From Amycolatopsis nigrescens CSC17Ta-90 (GTDB taxonomy: Bacteria; Actinomycetota; Actinomycetes; Mycobacteriales; Pseudonocardiaceae), in the NCBI RefSeq assembly GCF_000384315.1, contig NZ_ARVW01000001.1, positions 6,324,157-6,388,156 of the forward strand: a stretch of 64,000 nucleotides of DNA, in the 5' to 3' direction. The first letter of the stretch is position 1; every line of letters starts with the position of its first letter. Positions 1 to 8,037 of the stretch are shown one piece after another. The notes under the pieces are model-generated. The model did not search any database, had not been told where the DNA came from, and saw only the letters and a list, made by a program, of their open reading frames with translations. The position numbers and the translations under genes were made by a program.

Positions 1-2118
1 GTACTTGTTCGACGCCGAGTTGCCGGGCGCGGAGACCACCAGCGGCCGTGGCGAGCCGGGCAGCCGGAGGGTCACCTCGTCGAAGAACGGGCTGCCCACC
101 GCGTACTGGTCAGACGCCGGGTTGACCGGGTAGACGCCGATCGCGGAGAGCAGGTACCAGGCCGACATCTGGCCGAGGTCGTCGTTCCCGCTGAGCCCGT
201 CCGGCCGGTTCGCGTAGTCGCTCTCCGCGATCGCCCGCACCTGCTCCTGCGTCTTCCACGGCTGGCCAGCGTAGTCGTAGGAGTAGGCGATGTGGTGGCT
301 CGGCTCGTTGGTGTGGTTGTTGTGCCCCTCCGCGAAATGCCGGTCCAAAGTGGACGTGAAGCGGTCCTTGCCCATCAGCTCGATCAGGCCGGGCATGTCG
401 TGCATGACGTCGAAGGTGTAGACCCACTCGTCGCCCTCGGTCCAGCCGCCTTCGGCCCACGTCCCGTCGAAGTTCCGCGACTGCATGAAGCCGGTCTCCG
501 CGTTGTACATGTTCCGGTAGTTCTTGCTGCGCTGTAAGAAGAACTCGGCGTCCGCCGGTTTGCCGACGGCCTTGGCCACCTGGGCGACGGCCCAGTCCTC
601 GAAGGCGTAGTCCAGCGTCCGCGAACCGGCTTCGGCGGTCCGGTCCGAGGCCACCCAGCCGTTCTGCTTGTAGGTGGTCAGCCCGGCCCTGGCCTCCACC
701 GGAGTGCCCTCCTCGCGGTCGGCGAAGCGCAGCTCGGTGTCGCGGTCCGGCGGGGTCATCGCGTTCTTGTGCACCGCCTCGTACGCCAGCTTCCGGTCGA
801 ACCCGTGGAAGCCCTTGTTGAGCACCTCGGCGATGATCGAGTCCGCGTTGGTGCCGACCATGATGTTGGTCTCGGTCGGGTTCTTCCACATCGGCAGCCA
901 GCCGCCCTCCCGGTAGTCCTGCAGCATCGACGTGACCATGTCGTCGATCCGCTCCGGCGCGAACAGGGTCAGGAAGGCGTTCTGCGCGCGGAAGGTGTCC
1001 CACAGCGAGTAGCTGGTGTAGCTGGTGCCGTGGTGCACCTTGTCGTCGTAGGCGCTGTAGTAGCGGCCGTATTCCGACATCTCCGACGGGTACTGCAGGG
1101 CGTGGAACATGCCGGTGTAGAAGTTCGCGAGCTGGTCCTTGCTGGCGCCCTTGATGTGCACCCGGTCCAGTTTCTCGCTCCAGGCCGCCCTGGTGCCCGC
1201 GGCCACCGAGTCGAACCCGCGCCAGGCCGGGATTTCCCGCCGCAGGTTCTCCCTGGCCTGCTCGACCGAGATGAACGAGGTGCCGATCCGCACCCGCACC
1301 TGGCCGGTGCCCGCCGGGAACCGCACGTACGCGCCGACCCCGGCGTCGGTGCGGCCGCGCTCGTTTTCGTGCAGCGCCTCGCCGGTCGACGTGCCGTAGC
1401 TGTCGAACGGGGTGTCGAAGCTGGCCACGAAGTAGCCCTTGAAGTTCGCCGCCTTGAACGGGCCGAGCTTGTTGTCCTGGCGGTCCGGGTTGTAGCCGGT
1501 GATCTCGCGGCGCTCCTGGTCCACGTTCACCTGGCCACGGATGCCGGCCCTGGTCGCCTCCAGCACGAAGTTGGCCGGCATCCCCTCGGGGTAGCTGAAC
1601 CGCATGTCGCCGGCGCGTGAGGTGCCGGTCAGCTCCGCCTTCAGCGTCTTCCCGGCACCGGCTTGGAGGTCCACGGAGTACTTCGACGGGGTGGCGATTT
1701 CGTCCTCGTGCCGGTAGGGCAGGGCGCGCGCGTCCATCCCGGCCTTGACCTCGCCGACGCCCGGCATCCCGGTCACGTAGCCGTAGTCGCCCATCCAGAT
1801 CGCCGGCTGGTGGGTGCCGATGAAGCCGCTGATCGCGGTGTCGTCGTGGTGGTACGGCAGCCTGCTCACCCAGTTCTGCCTTGTCATCGGCGACCAGCGG
1901 GTCATCGCGAACGGTGGCGCGGTGCTCGGGATCATGCCGCCGTACTCGGTCGCGCTCTCCCCGTCGGTGCCGATCAGCGGGTTGACCAGGTCCACGTTCG
2001 AACCCCGGTGCGGGGCCACCTGGGACGCCGAAGCCACCGGGGCCGCGGCGACCAGGCTCAGCGCCAGCACCACCACGGCGAGCAGTTCGGGCAGGTGGAC
2101 GGTTCTGCGAGCACGCAT
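1..2118 (-). CDS. GH92 family alpha-mannosidase, secreted (3' end cut by window)
   Basis: Glycoside hydrolase family 92 enzyme, a calcium-dependent exo-alpha-mannosidase family that trims mannose from glycans. The frame runs open from an ATG at 2118 to base 1 (706 codons), so the C-terminus lies outside the window. The first ~30 residues form a signal peptide (basic start, LLAVVVLALSLVAAAPVASA), so it acts outside the cell. Family landmarks are visible: NPLIGTDG near the N-terminus, GFIGTHQPAIWMGDYG, YSLWDTFRAQNAF, and near the C-terminus GNDDLGQMSAWYLLSAIG, which carries catalytic acids in this family. It lies 99 bp downstream of the thiolase gene on the same strand, but nothing ties it to sterol metabolism. 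The family is clear; the exact linkage specificity is not. Confidence 0.93.
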   Translation of the reverse strand, partial: MRARRTVHLPELLAVVVLALSLVAAAPVASASQVAPHRGSNVDLVNPLIGTDGESATEYGGMIPSTAPPFAMTRWSPMTRQNWVSRLPYHHDDTAISGFIGTHQPAIWMGDYGYVTGMPGVGEVKAGMDARALPYRHEDEIATPSKYSVDLQAGAGKTLKAELTGTSRAGDMRFSYPEGMPANFVLEATRAGIRGQVNVDQERREITGYNPDRQDNKLGPFKAANFKGYFVASFDTPFDSYGTSTGEALHENERGRTDAGVGAYVRFPAGTGQVRVRIGTSFISVEQARENLRREIPAWRGFDSVAAGTRAAWSEKLDRVHIKGASKDQLANFYTGMFHALQYPSEMSEYGRYYSAYDDKVHHGTSYTSYSLWDTFRAQNAFLTLFAPERIDDMVTSMLQDYREGGWLPMWKNPTETNIMVGTNADSIIAEVLNKGFHGFDRKLAYEAVHKNAMTPPDRDTELRFADREEGTPVEARAGLTTYKQNGWVASDRTAEAGSRTLDYAFEDWAVAQVAKAVGKPADAEFFLQRSKNYRNMYNAETGFMQSRNFDGTWAEGGWTEGDEWVYTFDVMHDMPGLIELMGKDRFTSTLDRHFAEGHNNHTNEPSHHIAYSYDYAGQPWKTQEQVRAIAESDYANRPDGLSGNDDLGQMSAWYLLSAIGVYPVNPASDQYAVGSPFFDEVTLRLPGSPRPLVVSAPGNSASNKY

Positions 2119-2217
2119 GGCTCCTCCAGGCTGACAACGCTGTCACCCGGGCCCGCGCATTCCTTGCCACGCCCCAGGAAAACCTGGACAACTCTTAACG
2201 GGTGCCCGCTATAGCTG

Positions 2218-3384
2218 TCAAGCGGCCGGCTTGGCGGCGCCGACCACCCACATGGAGAAGTACTGGGAACCGCCACCGTAGGCGTGCCCGAGCGCGACGC
2301 GCGCGCCGTCGACCTGGTAGTCGCCGGCCCGGCCCATCACCTGTTTGGCGGCTTCGGAGAAGCGCAGCATGCCGGAGGCGCCGATCGGGTTGGAGGAGAG
2401 CACTCCGCCGGACGGGTTCACCGGCAGCCTGCCGCCGAGCGCGGTCTCCCCGGCCTCGGTGATCTTCCAGCCGGCGCCCTCCGCCGCGAAACCGAGGTTC
2501 TCCAGCCACATCGGTTCGAACCAGGAGAACGGCACGTATATCTCCGCGGTGTCCACTTCGGACAGCGGGTCGGTGATGCCGGCTTCCTTCCACAGCGCGG
2601 CCGCGGCGTCCCGGCCGGCCTGCGGGTTCACCTGGTCGCGGCCGGCGAAGGTGGTCGGCTCAGTGCGCATCGCGGTCGCGTGCACCCAGGCCGCCCCGCC
2701 CGGCACCGCGTCCCCGGCCGCCTCGTCGCCGAGCACCATCGCGCAGGCGCCGTCCGAGGACGGGCAGGTCTCGTCGTAGCGGATCGGGTCCCACAGCATC
2801 TGCGACGCCTGCACCGACTCCACCGTGATCTCGCCCTGGCGCAGGTGCGCGAACGGGTTCAGCGCGCCGTTGCGCCGGTCCTTCGCGGCCACGATCGCGC
2901 CGATGTGCGACGGCGCGCCGGAGCGGCGGATGTAGGAGCGCACGTGCGGTGCGAAGTATCCGCCCGCACCGGCGCCCACCGGCATCTGGAACGGCGGCAG
3001 GATGGACAGGCCCCACATCGCGTTCGACTCGGACTGCTTCTCGAAGGCGACGGTCAGCACCCGGCGGTGCACCCCGGCCTGGATCAGCGCGGCCGCGACC
3101 AACGCGGTGGACCCGCCGACCGAGCCCGCGGTGTGCACGCGCAGCAGCGGTTTCCCGGTCGCGCCGAGGGAGTCGGCCAGGAACAGCTCCGGCATCATCA
3201 CGCCCTCGAACAGGTCCGGGGCCTTGCCGAGCACGACCGCGTCGATGTCCGGCCATTCCACCCCGGCGTCGGCCATCGCCCTGTCCACGGCCTCCCGGAT
3301 CAGCCCCGGCATCGAGACGTCGGTTCGCTTGGCCCGGTGGTGGGTCTGGCCGGTGCCGAGCACGGCGACTGGTTGCTTGCCCAT
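2218..3384 (-). CDS. thiolase-like lipid-transfer protein (Ltp3-like)
   Basis: A 388-residue thiolase-superfamily protein of the SCP-x/lipid-transfer group that acts in actinobacterial sterol catabolism. It starts MGKQPVAVLGTGQT and carries the GASGMLRFSEAAKQV and ALGHAYGGGSQYFSMWVV regions expected near the C-terminus. VHTAGSVGGSTAL occupies the place where degradative thiolases have their acyl-accepting Cys, and no Cys is present there. This argues for a thiolase-fold aldolase or non-classical member. The ATG overlaps the stop of the upstream thiolase gene as ATGA. The gene order DUF35, 351-residue thiolase, this gene matches M. tuberculosis Rv3521-Rv3522-Rv3523, so an ltp3 orthologue is inferred. 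Substrate not proven. Confidence 0.85.
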   Translation of the reverse strand: MGKQPVAVLGTGQTHHRAKRTDVSMPGLIREAVDRAMADAGVEWPDIDAVVLGKAPDLFEGVMMPELFLADSLGATGKPLLRVHTAGSVGGSTALVAAALIQAGVHRRVLTVAFEKQSESNAMWGLSILPPFQMPVGAGAGGYFAPHVRSYIRRSGAPSHIGAIVAAKDRRNGALNPFAHLRQGEITVESVQASQMLWDPIRYDETCPSSDGACAMVLGDEAAGDAVPGGAAWVHATAMRTEPTTFAGRDQVNPQAGRDAAAALWKEAGITDPLSEVDTAEIYVPFSWFEPMWLENLGFAAEGAGWKITEAGETALGGRLPVNPSGGVLSSNPIGASGMLRFSEAAKQVMGRAGDYQVDGARVALGHAYGGGSQYFSMWVVGAAKPAA

Positions 3385-4439
3385 CAGTCCATTCCCTCCA
3401 GCACGGCCACCAGGTTCTGCTGCAGCGCGGGGCCGCTGGTCGCGTGCGCGAGCGCCTTGCCGGTCTCGCCGGCGAAAATCCGCGACGCGGCCTCGCCGAT
3501 CCGCGCGAGGCCGGCGGAGAACATCGGGTTGCCGGCGAGCGCGCCACCGGACGGGTTGACCCGCACCCGCTCGTCCAGGCCGAGCGCGGTGCGCAGGATC
3601 AGCTCCTGGTGGCTGAACGGCGCGTGCAGTTCGGCCAGTTCGACCCCGTCGGTGTCCAGTGCCTGCCCGGCCGCCTCGGTGGACGGCGACCCGGTCAGGT
3701 CCCGCGCGCCGAGCACCGCGGAGTCCACCCGGTGCTCGATGCCGGTGATCAGCGCCGGCCGCTCCACCAGGTCGCGGGCGCGCTCGGCGGAGGCGAGTAC
3801 GACCACCGCGGCGCCGTCGGTGACCGGGGCGATGTCGTGTGCGCGCAACGGATCCGCCACGAACGGGCGGTCCAGCAGTTCGGTTGCGTCCAGCGTGCCC
3901 GAGCGCTGGGCGCCAGGGTGGCCCGCCGCGTCGGCCAGGCTCCTGGCCGCGACCTCGGCCATGTCCTTCTCGCTCCACAGCCCGGCGTCCAGGCCGAGCC
4001 GCGCCTGCAGCCCGGCGATGCTCACCGAGTCCGGCCACAGCGGGGCGACCAGGTACGGGTCCAGCTGCAGCGCCAGCACCCGGCGCAGGGTGCCGGCCGA
4101 GGACTTGCCGAACCCGTAGACCAGCGCGGTGTCCACCTCGTCCATCCGGATCTTCAGCCAGGCCTCGTACAGCGCCCACGCCGCGTCCATCTCCACATGG
4201 GACTCGTGGATCGGCGGGAAGGCGCCGATCGCGTCCACCGCCGCGATGAACGAGAACGCCCGGCCGGCAAGGTAGTCCGATGAGCCGGAGCACCAGAAAC
4301 CGATGTCCTTTTTGGACAATCCGGTGCGCTCGAACACCTCGGCGAAGATCGGTACGAGCATCTCCACGCCGTTGGTGGTGCCCGGTGTCTCGCGGACGTT
4401 GGGCGCCTTTGCGAACCCGACCACGGCCACGTCTGCCAT
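3384..4439 (-). CDS. thiolase-like lipid-transfer protein (Ltp4-like)
   Basis: A 351-residue thiolase-superfamily protein starting MADVAVVGFAKAPN. The fold is recognisable from the paired halves GFWCSGSSDYLAGRAFSFIAA and PSGGALAGNPMFSAGLARIGEAA. In place of the usual thiolase Cys loop it has HESHVEMDAAWALYEAW, so classical thiolysis chemistry is doubtful. An AGGAG ribosome site sits 8 bases before the ATG and overlaps the stop of the upstream DUF35 gene. The 3' end overlaps the next thiolase by ATGA, so the three genes form one translation-coupled operon. By position and length it corresponds to Rv3522 (ltp4). A complex with its neighbours is likely from the family habit of DUF35-thiolase pairing, but not shown here. 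Confidence 0.85.
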   Translation of the reverse strand: MADVAVVGFAKAPNVRETPGTTNGVEMLVPIFAEVFERTGLSKKDIGFWCSGSSDYLAGRAFSFIAAVDAIGAFPPIHESHVEMDAAWALYEAWLKIRMDEVDTALVYGFGKSSAGTLRRVLALQLDPYLVAPLWPDSVSIAGLQARLGLDAGLWSEKDMAEVAARSLADAAGHPGAQRSGTLDATELLDRPFVADPLRAHDIAPVTDGAAVVVLASAERARDLVERPALITGIEHRVDSAVLGARDLTGSPSTEAAGQALDTDGVELAELHAPFSHQELILRTALGLDERVRVNPSGGALAGNPMFSAGLARIGEAASRIFAGETGKALAHATSGPALQQNLVAVLEGMD

Positions 4440-4449
4440 CAGCTAGCTC

Positions 4450-5451
4450 CTACAGGTGGTGGGCGAAGGACTCGTAGGCGGCGTCCGGCTCGCCCGTCGG
4501 TGCGAAGTGGCCGATGTTCTCCAGCGAGGTCCACCATTCTTCGCGCGGTTTCCAGGCGGCGCGGACGCGCATGCCCATCCGCACGTCGGCGGCGTCGCAG
4601 CCGAGTACCAGGTGCAGGAAGGCGATGTCCGCGCCGTCGAGCAGGATGTACGCGGCGACGTACGGCGGCTTGATGCGCTGGCCGAGGAACGGCACGTTCA
4701 CGATGCAGAAGGTGGTCACGATGCCGGTGTCCGGCAGTTCGACCTCTTCGGTGGTGGGCACGCCGTCGGTCGGGCAGGACCCGCGCGGCGGGATGTAGAC
4801 CTTCCGGCAGGCCGGGCAGCGCTGGCCGATCAGCCGACCCTCGGCCAGCCCGCGCAGGTACCGGCTCTCCTCCGGGGACGCGGAGTGCTGGTAGCGCAGG
4901 TGCACCGGGGTGACCACGATGCTCGCCGGCGCGCCGTCCTCGCGTTCGGCGACTGGCGGCGGGTCGGGCATCGGCGCGGGTTCCGGCTCTTCCGGCGCGT
5001 CGGCCGGGACGAAGTAGGCGATGTCGCGGATGTGCCCGATCGGCTCATCGGCCCATCGCACGCGAACCCGCATCCCGGTGCGCATCCGCTCCGGCGTGCC
5101 GGCGTCCACCGCGTGCAGCAGCGCGGTGTCCGCCCCGTCCAGCCTGATCAGCGCCCAGCCGAAGGGGCGCTGGACCGGTTGCCCGGCAAGGGGTTCGGCC
5201 ATCCACGACCAGGACAGCACGGTGCCGTCGGTGCCAACCGGGACGAACTCCGACAGTGCCTCGGCGGTCACCGGGTCGTACTCCACCGGTGGGACGTGCA
5301 CCCGGCCGTCCGAGCCGCGGACGCCTTCGACGCGCCGTTCGCGGAGGCCGTTCACGAAGCGGCCGAGCACCGGCCCGACGGACCTGGTGTAGTCGAAGCC
5401 GACGTCGAGCGGCGCGGAGAGCGGGGGTTCTTCGGCGGTGCTGGCAGTCAC
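4450..5451 (-). CDS. double DUF35 / OB-fold acyl-CoA-associated protein
   Basis: A 333-residue protein made of two tandem DUF35 units. The C-terminal unit (about residues 190-333) keeps the rubredoxin-like zinc ribbon CPACRKVYIPPRGSCPTDG followed by the OB fold. The N-terminal unit (about 25-155) keeps the OB-fold pattern but has VEGVRGSDGRVHVPP where the Cys pairs should be, so it is a degenerate copy without zinc ligands. DUF35 proteins act as partners of thiolases and MaoC-like hydratases in steroid side-chain beta-oxidation. This gene leads the ltp4-ltp3 operon, as Rv3521 does in M. tuberculosis. It starts at a GTG and is divergent from an acyl-CoA synthetase, with two KstR-like sites in the 97-bp gap. 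Confidence 0.85.
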   Translation of the reverse strand: MTASTAEEPPLSAPLDVGFDYTRSVGPVLGRFVNGLRERRVEGVRGSDGRVHVPPVEYDPVTAEALSEFVPVGTDGTVLSWSWMAEPLAGQPVQRPFGWALIRLDGADTALLHAVDAGTPERMRTGMRVRVRWADEPIGHIRDIAYFVPADAPEEPEPAPMPDPPPVAEREDGAPASIVVTPVHLRYQHSASPEESRYLRGLAEGRLIGQRCPACRKVYIPPRGSCPTDGVPTTEEVELPDTGIVTTFCIVNVPFLGQRIKPPYVAAYILLDGADIAFLHLVLGCDAADVRMGMRVRAAWKPREEWWTSLENIGHFAPTGEPDAAYESFAHHL

Positions 5452-5459
5452 CTCAGAAG

Positions 5460-5473
5460 TGAAACACGTTCTC
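5460..5473. promoter_or_regulatory. KstR-like operator, ltp operon side
   Basis: TGAAACACGTTCTC matches the KstR consensus TNNAACNNGTTNNA at all but the last defined base. It lies 9 bases upstream of the GTG of the DUF35 gene, placed to repress the ltp operon. KstR is the TetR-family repressor of cholesterol catabolism in actinobacteria; its gene is not in this window. Confidence 0.55.
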
Positions 5474-5524
5474 GAAATCTCGGCAAGGCGCTGTCCCGCC
5501 TAGCTTCACCGCCTTGCTTCAAAG

Positions 5525-5538
5525 TGGAACGAGTTCTA
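5525..5538. promoter_or_regulatory. KstR-like operator, acyl-CoA synthetase side
   Basis: TGGAACGAGTTCTA is a full match to the KstR consensus TNNAACNNGTTNNA, ending 10 bases before the ATG of the acyl-CoA synthetase at 5549. Each of the two divergent transcripts from this gap therefore has its own site. Confidence 0.65.
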
Positions 5539-5548
5539 GATTTGGGCT

Positions 5549-7111
5549 ATGTCTACTGTCGCGAGCACCCTTGGCCTGTGGAACATCGCTGCCGAGAGCC
5601 CCCAGGCTCGTGCCGTGGTGAACCCGGACGGCACCGAGATCGGCTACGGCGAGCTGGCCGCGAAGGCCAACACCTACGCGCGGGGTCTGCGGACCCTCGG
5701 CCTGGAGACCGGCGACGCGATCGTGGTGCTGCAACCCAACGGCGACGAGCTGCTGGCCGCCTACTTCGCCGCGATCCAGTCCGGGCTCTACGTGGTGGTG
5801 GTGAACTGGCACCTGGTCGGCCCCGAGGTCGCCTACATCCTGGCCGACAGCGGGGCGAAGGCGTTCCTGGCGCACGAACGGTTCGCCGAGGTCGCGGTGG
5901 CCGCCGCGGACGAGGCCGGGCTGCGGCCCGAGGCCAGGTTCGCGGTCGGCGAGGTGCCGGGGTTCCGGCGCATCGAAGAACTCGGCTCCGGCGAGGGTGA
6001 CGGCAGGCCGGCCGACCGGACCGCGGGCTCGCCGATGCTCTACACCTCGGGCACCACCGGCAGGCCGAAGGGCGTGCGGCGGCCGCTGACCGGAGCCGAC
6101 CCCGACCAGGTGCCGGCCGCGTCGACCTGGTTCTTCGGCATCTACGGGCTGACCCCCTTCGACGGGCACGTGCACCTGTGCGGCTCGCCGCTCTACCACA
6201 CCGCGGTGCTCAACTTCGTGGCGATCTCGCTGCAGCTCGGCCACCCCGCGGTGCTGATGGACCGCTGGGACCCGGCGGAGATGCTGCGGCTGATCGAGCG
6301 GTACCGGGTGACGCACAGCCACATGGTGCCCACCCAGTTCCGCCGGCTGCTGGCGTTGCCGGAGGAGGTGCGGACGCAGTACGACCTGTCCTCGCTGCGG
6401 AACATGATCCACGGCGCGGCGCCGTGCCCGCTGGAGGTCAAGCGGCGGATGCTGGACTGGTGGGGCCCGGTGGTCACCGAGTACTACGCGGCCACCGAAG
6501 GCGGCGGCACGGTGATCAGCGGCGAGGACTGGCTGCGCAAGCCCGGTTCGGTGGGCACGGCCTGGCCGGGATCGACCATCAAGGTGCTCGACGACGAGGG
6601 CGTCGAGCTGCCGCCGGGCGAGGTCGGCACGGTCTACATGAAGATGGGCGACTCGAAGTTCGAGTACCACAAGGACAAGGCGAAGACGGAGAAGGCGAGG
6701 GTCGGCGACCTGTTCACCCTCGGCGACGTCGGGCACCTCGACGAGGACGGCTACCTCTTCCTGCACGACCGCAAGGCGGACCTGATCATCTCCGGCGGGG
6801 TGAACATCTACCCGGCGGAGATCGAAGGCGAGCTGGTGATGCATCCCAAGGTCGCGGACGTGGCGGTGTTCGGGGTGCCGCACGCGGACTGGGGTGAGGA
6901 GATCAAGGCCGTGGTGCAGCCGGCGCCAGGCGTCGAGCCGGGGGACGCGCTGACCGAGGATCTGCTCGGCTACGCGAAGGGCAGGCTGGCGAAGTTCAAG
7001 CTGCCCAAGAGCGTCGACTACGTCACCGAGCTGCCCCGCGACCCCAACGGCAAGCTCTACAAGCGCAAGCTCCGCGACCCCTACTGGACCACCCACGACC
7101 GCGCCATCTGA
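5549..7111 (+). CDS. acyl-CoA synthetase (FadD family, AMP-forming)
   Basis: A 520-residue ANL-superfamily ligase that activates a carboxylic acid with ATP and CoA. The AMP-binding core is visible: P-loop-like YTSGTTGRPKGV near residue 170, the YYAATEGGG adenine-binding motif near 310, LGDVGHLDEDGYLFLHDRKAD near 400, and C-terminal LPRDPNGKLYKRKLR with the catalytic Lys. It begins at an ATG just after a perfect KstR-like site and is divergent from the ltp operon, so a sterol-derived or side-chain fatty acid substrate is likely. It is distinct from the FadD19 encoded further on, and which FadD paralogue it represents is not certain. A strong inverted repeat follows it. Confidence 0.88.
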   Translation: MSTVASTLGLWNIAAESPQARAVVNPDGTEIGYGELAAKANTYARGLRTLGLETGDAIVVLQPNGDELLAAYFAAIQSGLYVVVVNWHLVGPEVAYILADSGAKAFLAHERFAEVAVAAADEAGLRPEARFAVGEVPGFRRIEELGSGEGDGRPADRTAGSPMLYTSGTTGRPKGVRRPLTGADPDQVPAASTWFFGIYGLTPFDGHVHLCGSPLYHTAVLNFVAISLQLGHPAVLMDRWDPAEMLRLIERYRVTHSHMVPTQFRRLLALPEEVRTQYDLSSLRNMIHGAAPCPLEVKRRMLDWWGPVVTEYYAATEGGGTVISGEDWLRKPGSVGTAWPGSTIKVLDDEGVELPPGEVGTVYMKMGDSKFEYHKDKAKTEKARVGDLFTLGDVGHLDEDGYLFLHDRKADLIISGGVNIYPAEIEGELVMHPKVADVAVFGVPHADWGEEIKAVVQPAPGVEPGDALTEDLLGYAKGRLAKFKLPKSVDYVTELPRDPNGKLYKRKLRDPYWTTHDRAI

Positions 7112-7117
7112 CCTGAT

Positions 7118-7170
7118 GCAGCGAAGGCCACCTTCACTGCGTTGAACGCAGGCAAGGTGGCCTTCGCTGC
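7118..7170. terminator. long palindrome between convergent genes
   Basis: Perfect 17-bp arms (GCAGCGAAGGCCACCTT at 7118-7134 and its complement at 7154-7170) enclose an inner GCGTT/AACGC stem. It sits between the 3' ends of the acyl-CoA synthetase and echA19 and would act as a bidirectional terminator. There is no U tract, as is usual in actinobacteria. Confidence 0.7.
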
Positions 7171-7178
7171 GTGGGTCC

Positions 7179-7973
7179 TCAGCGGTCGCGGAAGACGGGG
7201 GTGCGCTTCTCGGCGAAGGCGCGCGGGCCCTCCTTGGCGTCCTCGCTGGCGAACACGGTCATGCCGTACTGGGCGTCCAGCTTGAATGCCTCCTCCTCGT
7301 GCATGCCCTCGGTGTCCCGCATGGTGCGCAGGATCGCGCGCACCGCGAGGGGACCGTTCGCGGCGATCAGCCCGGCCAGTTCGAGCGCCTTGTCCAGTGC
7401 GGTGCCGTCCGGCACCAGATGCCCGATCAGGCCGATGTCCCTGGCTTCCGCGGCGGTGATGTGCCGCCCGGTGAGCAGCAGGTCGGCGGCCACCGTGTAC
7501 GGGATCTGCCGGGGCAGCCGGACCGCGGACCCGCCCATCGGGAACAGGCTCCACCGAGCCTCGGAGACGCCGAACTTCGCGCTCTCCCCGGCCACCCGCA
7601 GGTCGGTGCCCTGCAGGATCTCGGTGCCGCCGGCGATCGCGGGCCCCTCGACCGCGGCGATCAGCGGTTTGCTCAGCCGCCTGCCTTTGAGCAGGCCCTC
7701 GATCCGGCTGGGGTCGAAGGTGCCGCGTTCGAACGAGGTGCTGGGGGAGTTGCGGGCCATCGACTTGAGGTCGGCGCCGGCGCAGAAGGCCCCGCCGGCG
7801 CCGGTCAGCACGCAGGCCCGGATCTCCGGATCGGTGTCCACCCTGTCCCAGGCCTCGACCATGATCGCCAGCATCTCGCCGGTGAGCGCGTTGCGCGCCT
7901 CGGGCCGGTTCATCGTGACGATCAGGGTGTGTTCGCGCTGCTCGACCAGCGCGTGCGGAGCGTTCTCGGCCAT
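7179..7973 (-). CDS. echA19: enoyl-CoA hydratase EchA19
   Basis: A 264-residue crotonase-family enzyme that hydrates 2-enoyl-CoA intermediates, here of the sterol side chain. Visible features are [14 protein letters not shown], the oxyanion-hole stretch [15 protein letters not shown], and [21 protein letters not shown] with [20 protein letters not shown]. These agree almost word for word with remembered EchA19 (Rv3516), which is 263 residues. The start at 7973 ([12 protein letters not shown]) is chosen for its AAGGGCGG ribosome site and family length. An ATG at 8003 is possible but lies only 11 bases from the KstR-like site. It is divergent from fadD19, the same pairing as in M. tuberculosis. 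Confidence 0.9.
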   Translation of the reverse strand: MAENAPHALVEQREHTLIVTMNRPEARNALTGEMLAIMVEAWDRVDTDPEIRACVLTGAGGAFCAGADLKSMARNSPSTSFERGTFDPSRIEGLLKGRRLSKPLIAAVEGPAIAGGTEILQGTDLRVAGESAKFGVSEARWSLFPMGGSAVRLPRQIPYTVAADLLLTGRHITAAEARDIGLIGHLVPDGTALDKALELAGLIAANGPLAVRAILRTMRDTEGMHEEEAFKLDAQYGMTVFASEDAKEGPRAFAEKRTPVFRDR

Positions 7974-8013
7974 CCTGCCGCCCTTCGAACTGATATCTGC
8001 CATTGCCCAGAAC

Positions 8014-8027
8014 GATAACATGTTCTA
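8014..8027. promoter_or_regulatory. KstR-like operator between echA19 and fadD19
   Basis: GATAACATGTTCTA matches the KstR consensus TNNAACNNGTTNNA except at the first base. It ends 10 bases before the fadD19 GTG and could control both divergent genes. Confidence 0.6.
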
Positions 8028-8037
8028 ATTTAACGGG

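Noticed and set aside
110..2191. A 693-codon open frame on the minus strand overlapping the GH92 gene
   Set aside because: It is Arg/Gly/Pro-rich with no recognisable family. The neighbouring frame on the same strand encodes a clear GH92 enzyme with a signal peptide. High GC content creates such shadow frames.
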